Part shown: piece after piece, positions 58,989 through 64,000 of the stretch
How positions within the stretch are numbered: the first letter of the stretch is position 1
How the letters are laid out: each line of letters opens with the position of its first letter
NCBI GenBank assembly: GCA_963082875.1
Contig: OY720101.1
Span: 8,990,001-9,054,000 of the forward strand
Length of the DNA stretch: 64,000 nucleotides
Origin: Corella eumyota
Taxonomy: Eukaryota > Chordata > Ascidiacea > Phlebobranchia > Corellidae
Direction of reading: 5' to 3'
Translations under genes and position numbers: made by a program
The notes under the pieces: generated by a model
Seen by the model: only the letters and a program-made list of their open reading frames with translations
The model's database searches: none
Told to the model about the DNA's origin: nothing

Positions 58989-60978
58989 ATGATTGTTACT
59001 TTAAAAAAACTTGGAATTCTTCTGCCAATATTAACAGTTTATGTTGTAACATGCTATCTACAATATTACTTGCCATCTGAGTTGCATAAAAAAACAATCA
59101 CAAAATACCCGGTGGGAAAGAAAAATACTGTTTTAAGTTTTTCAAAAAAATTTGAACAAGATGAGAAAACTTCATTCAAAAACTTGTTTCAAAACAAGAT
59201 CATCACTGACCCAAGTGCTTTGTTTTATGGTTTATTGCCAGGTGATATGGCTGGCCTTCCACTGAGTTATTTTAACTTGTCTTCGTTTACGCAAGACCCG
59301 AATCAATACGAACACTGGTCGACCTACTTTCCAAAATTGAAAAATACGATTCAAAAATACAAGACCTCGTTTTTTAATCGGTCGAGTGACTTCTATACTT
59401 CACCTCAAAAAACCACGGTAACAGTCACAACAAAAACACATAAGTTGGGAGGCTACTTAATGGCGACTATTCAAGCTCGGGATAGCTTGGATCACACGAA
59501 AACTTACGGCGGAGATTATTTTCGTGCTCGACTCATTCAAGCCATAAATTCACCACATCCCAACAATGGAATAGCCTGTACAGTAGTGGATCATGATAAC
59601 GGAACATACACCGTTACTGCGCCGTTGATGTTCGCAGGCAAACTTACACTTGAAATTCGGTTAATGCTTTCTATTGAGGCACTGTCAGATTACATTGACA
59701 GAACCAACCGAAGAAATTATGGCTTTTACGAAGGCACCTTAAAATCGGGAGAAAAAGTCACCTGTAATCCTCATTTAGCGGATGATAAGTAAGTATCGTT
59801 GTTAAAAATGATTTTTTATAATTTTTTTAATTTTTTTTTTATAATTTTTTAAATAATTTTTTTATTTAAATTTATTTAAATATAATACATTTGATTTTGT
59901 TTTGTTCTATTTAATACAATTTTTTGAATCAGTACCTTTTTAAACTTATTGTATTAATTATGTTTTGTTAAAAAATTGTAAAAAAATTGCATACTCTTGA
60001 TTTTTGCAGAAAGACGGAAGAAAAGATTACAGTCACCCAACCAATCAGGAGCCCTGGTTTTGTACGAAGCCCCCTTCCGGTATTTGTCATCCTTTAAGAT
60101 ACACTGTCTTTAAGAATCATGATATCAACGTGGCTTCTGTGATTAAAAAAGAATATAAAGTGGATTCATTTATCAATGGATCCGGTACGACAATAGAAGT
60201 GATGGCAGAAGGTAACATCTCCCTTATTGGAAGTACAAGCCGGTGTCGACTTCCTTTCAAAATGCCAGAAGTTGAAGTTAACCCTACTGGGTACTTAAAG
60301 GACGGTAAATGGGTTTCGTTGCTTTGCAAAAGCAAATCTGCTTTGACAATTGAGGACCACTATAAGTGTTTTCAAAACAAAGTTGTTTACTTTTTTGGGG
60401 ACTCGACTATAAGACAGTTTCCATATCTGTTCATGGGCAGAATGAAACTGCAATTAAAAACCACGCCCTACGATGGCAAATCATGGCAAGCTCCTAAAAT
60501 AGTTTACAGCATTCCTCGTAATATAACATTTTACTATAGATCACACGGTTTACCAATTCAAAATCCAGGCCCGCCCGAGTGCATGCCATATATTTCAGAC
60601 AGTCTAGACGCAATTACTTATGGTGGACCAAGCGTTACAGTTGTTTTTAACGTGGGCGCACATTTGCACCGTTTTGATCCATCTGTGTTTATACATCGCA
60701 TTCATGGTATTCGCAGAGCCATACAACGATTACACGAACGTTTGCCCGGCACGAGGGTTGTTATACGTGGCTTGAATGTTCTTGGTGACATAAATGAATG
60801 GCTCTTTTATCGGTACGATGTAATATACCGCAACATGTTTAAGGAGTTAAAAGATCATGTGTTTTTTTTAAACATGTGGGACTTAACAACAGTGTGGCCT
60901 TTAAGCAACGATTACCATCCGAACCCAACAATATTAAATCAAGAAGCCAATTGGATGCTAAGCATGCTTTGCGGATAG
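58989..60978 (+). CDS. NXPE-family protein (neurexophilin and PC-esterase domains)
   Basis: Two coding segments, 58989-59788 and 60010-60978, give about 590 aa. The ATG at 58989 is chosen because it directly precedes a membrane anchor (LGILLPILTVYVVTCYL, residues 8-24), giving a type II protein of the secretory pathway. The first segment holds an immunoglobulin-like neurexophilin region (GGDYFRARLIQA, DHDNGTYTVTAPL). The second holds the PC-esterase domain, with the SGNH-type motif GDSTIRQ near its centre and the Asp-x-His pair in NDYHPN near the end. Human NXPE proteins have a similar order and length (about 550 aa). NXPE1 is reported to acetylate mucin sialic acid; the activity here is unknown. 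The obvious gtaagt donor at 59789 leaves phase 2, but the cag acceptor at 60007-60009 needs phase 0, so the junction is one base out. AATAAA lies at 61068-61073. Confidence 0.82.
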
Positions 60979-61239
60979 GATAACATTGTTTCTTTACTTT
61001 GCTTTTTAATCTATGTAATAATGTTATCATAACATATTTAATATATATTTTAATGCACAAAAAACACAATAAAAATCGCCAAGCACAATGATATTTTTAA
61101 CTTAATTTATTTAAATTTGGTAGTAAATATAAAAAAATTATTTTAAATTAAATGAAATATTCGAAAAAATAATTTTATTTATTTTTATTTTAACTGTGTT
61201 GTTATGTCCATTATCAATCTTATTAAAAATTTGAAATGA

Positions 61240-64000
61240 TTTATTAGCGGGAGGTCACTTTTATTGAGCTCCGGCGTTTCACGCTGAATCATTCGGCTTG
61301 ATCCCAGCTGCGGGAGATTTTTCACTCCCCATCGTCATTTATGACGCATTTGTTGTTCTGTTTATCGATAATGCTTTGTATTTTCTTTATTGTTTGTAAG
61401 CGCTTTCTCCTATTTTATTTCGCTTTAAATAACTGGCAATATAGCTTTTTGGTCAGTTCGCTGGACGTAAAAACTCATAAATAAGTAAGGCCGAAGTAAG
61501 GTTTAACACACAATTAGACTTTCGCTTTTATACTTAATTTGTTGATTATATACTTTATAGTTTATGTTTCATGTCATATTTTTGTGTCGCATTTATTTCG
61601 CATTTCCTGTAGTTTCAATTCCAATTAAAAGCCGCTTGTACAGATTACATTTGGTAGATTGAATCCTTGGGCAGGTTTTGGTAATAAGTTAACGAGTTTG
61701 ACTTAACACGACTATTTTGTGTATTTTATTAAGTGTGGCTTTCTTATCGATGCTCATCTTTACGGAGTACTCTATTGGGGTTTAAAAATTGTTTAAGCCA
61801 TAGTAGGAGTGTATTAGATCCTACATTGCAAGATTTATGAGTTTTACCTTAGTAAGATTTAAAAAGTTGTTAGGTATTACTTGTGCGTAGTTAAAAGTAT
61901 TTTTTGTGTGCTAATTTGTGACAGTTAGCTTTTGTAAAGTTTTTGAATATAAGATTCAATAACTTGTGTGTGTGTGGTTAATAATATACATAGGGTTTTG
62001 TTAATTATTTTTTGTGAAATATGGAGGAAGGAAACGTCACTTCTCCTGCCGTAACAAAGCAAGGGTATGGTTGTTACTGCGTCCACCACTGTGGACACTT
62101 CGACTAGTAAAACTGTTACTAAGTCGGGACCTTTGGGGTCAAAGGAAGAGCGTACATATGCTCTATCGGCATTTACCCGATGAGAACAAACTTTGCAAAG
62201 AAAATGGAAGCAGAATGTTCTGATTGTAAAGAAGTCGCAAGGTTAAAGGGTGACTTTGATACGGCTTACGAAAAAGTTGTAGGCGCGTGCAAGAACTATA
62301 TTTCCCAGTCAGAGGAAGATGTAAGAACCTCCGCTACTTCAAAATTGAAGGAAGTAGAACAGTGGAAAGTTGTAGCTGACAATCGGTACCAGGCATATTT
62401 GGAGACCTGTGTCCGAAAAACTTCTTCAAGAGCAGGCTCTGTTGCCGGACGGTCGATTAGATCTGGTCGCTCGCACCGCAGCAGACGAAGCGTTGAAGCT
62501 CTCGAAGAAAATGTGGAAGTTGTCCGCTTAACAGCCGAGTTTATGAAACAGCGTCACGAAATTGACAAACTTCAAGATGAACTTGAAGCTAAGCGCCAAG
62601 AAAGGGAACTTGAAGCCCAGAGAAAAGTTAAAGAGTTAAACAGGAAACGCGAGGAACTTAAAATGCAAGAACAAATTGTTCATGCACAAGAAAAGGTTCG
62701 TTTTGCTGAGAGATACGAAGATAGCGAATTCGGCTCCGACATCTCTGAGGTTTTACCTTTAAGGCTGAAACAATATGCTGCAAAGCCTGTTACCGAACCA
62801 GAAGTGAACTTTAATGAAACATCATTGTCGCATTTACGAATGTACGAAAGCGACAAATCACCTCGCTCAATAAAGGCAGCGGGGCCGGCACCAACTGCAG
62901 TTTCACCGGCATTGGCACATCGACCAAAGCCGTCCGTATTAGCGGACCCGAGGGATTATTTTTCCGGCCAAGAGGATCGTGTTTATGACCGATCTCAACC
63001 TGTTCAGCAGCATCAGCCGCCATTTTCAAGTTTTGATTTTGCCACGCCAAAGATTGAATTGGATAGCTTTAGTGGCAACGTGTTAGAATTCTTGGGATTT
63101 ATACGACGTTTTGAAGAATTTGTTGAACGTAGAATTCACGATAACAGTGCCCGTTTAAGTTTTCTACTAAAATATTGTACTGGCGAGGCCCTACAAGCGA
63201 TTCGCGGTTGTGACGTCATTGCAGACCGAACAAAGGCATACCGTGAGGCACGACTTAGACTGCATGAAAAGTACAATCAGCCGGATATTCTTAAAGAAGC
63301 TGCAATGGATAAAATAGTAAATGCACCAAAACTAAAGGAGTTTGATGCCGACGGCTGAAACACATTTGCCGACGACCTTTACTTTTGTGCTTGTACTTTA
63401 AGTGCAGGTGGCTTTGAATATGACCTTTACAGTCAAGACACAATCTTCAAAGTCTTATGCAGATTTCCAGAAAATGCTTGGTAAAGTTACAAAGAATTCG
63501 CTAATGACACGGAAGATCATGGCAAGACACCAACATTTGAAGATGTTATGTTTTTCGTAAAAAGAATTGCGAAACATCAACGTCGATCTTTACACCGTCT
63601 GCAGCTTAAACGGGACTGCAGGTCAAAGGCGCCAACTGCCCAATACACCGCTAGAGGTAGGGCAACACGCCCTGGCCGTGTAATCGCTGCTGTTGAAAAG
63701 GATGTCAACAGAAAACGATATAATGTTTCTGTGCCAAGGTGCACATCTTGCAGTGAACACCACTTTTTATGGCAATGTGGAGTTTTCAAATCAAAAACCC
63801 CACAAGATCGACGCGAGCATGTAAAAACCAAACGCTTATGCTTCCAATGCCTTCGAGCAGGACACCAATCTCGAGACTGTAAATATGACAAAGGCTGTAG
63901 GGATTGTGGCAAGAGGCATAATACTCTTCTGCATATTACTATTCCGCCAAGTAGCGCCGAGGTTAGTGCGGAGCCGCAAAGCGAGTCAGCTATTGTGGCA
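61240..64000 (+). mobile_element. BEL/Pao LTR retrotransposon fossil, 5' part
   Basis: A leader of about 0.8-0.9 kb, GC-richer than its surroundings, starts near 61240 and probably includes the 5' LTR (tentatively about 61240-61647) and a primer-binding region starting tttggtagatt. The gag-like region (about 62180 onward) has a Lys/Glu-rich coiled coil. It then has the DUF1759-type BEL/Pao gag core (IELDSFSGNVLEFLGFIRRF and RLSFLLKYCTGEALQAIRG) and, near 63740-63930, Cys/His zinc knuckles (CFQCLRAGHQSRDC and a second). Protease, polymerase and the 3' LTR lie beyond the window end. The visible gag part looks broken, with about one break. It is otherwise well preserved, which suggests a fairly young insertion. 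The LTR limits are tentative, because the partner LTR is not in the window. Confidence 0.82.

Overview
The window reads as nuclear DNA of an ascidian tunicate, most likely a Ciona species. It is very AT-rich. Its genes are compact, with many small exons and short introns. The gene families are chordate ones: SLC5A sodium/sugar cotransporter, retinol-dehydrogenase-type SDR, reticulon, acid-sensing-type DEG/ENaC channel, SLC43 transporter, C-type lectin and NXPE. Dispersed tRNA-derived SINEs and small inverted-repeat elements fill introns and intergenic DNA. No bacterial or organellar features were seen. All gene models were built by hand from open frames, GT/AG sites and phase continuity; none is backed by transcripts.

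Layout. 1-4.7 kb: non-coding, with four perfect TGACGTCA (CRE) palindromes. 4.8-5.7 kb (+): a two-exon secreted prohormone that aligns without gaps to the receptor-binding region of PTH/PTHrP; this is the most exciting item here. 5.7-11.5 kb: no gene seen. 11.6-17.9 kb (+): a 13-exon SGLT-type SLC5A gene. 19.2-20.3 kb (-): an inverted copy of only its last four exons. 20.8-24.1 kb (-): an eight-exon SDR, divergent from a reticulon gene at 24.6-33.6 kb (+) that has frame-preserving cassette exons and a probable internal first exon. 34.7-38.9 kb (+): a nine-exon ASIC-like channel. 39.3-40.6 kb (-): an intronless SLC43A3-like transporter. 41-43.4 kb: repeats, including a fold-back element built of minisatellite arms. 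43.7-44.5 kb (-): a small secreted histidine-rich peptide. 46.9-47.9 kb (+): an unrecognised single-pass coiled-coil protein. 48.7-52.6 kb (+): a C-type lectin membrane protein with a very long Arg/Ser/Tyr-rich tail, or two adjacent genes. 52.6-58.8 kb: no gene seen, but two repeat structures. 59.0-61.0 kb (+): an NXPE-family gene. 61.2 kb to the window end: the 5' part of a BEL/Pao LTR retrotransposon fossil.

The genes look like unrelated neighbours rather than a pathway. The main local relations are the shared SDR/reticulon promoter region, the inverted SLC5A duplication, and the adjacency of the coiled-coil membrane gene and the lectin receptor.
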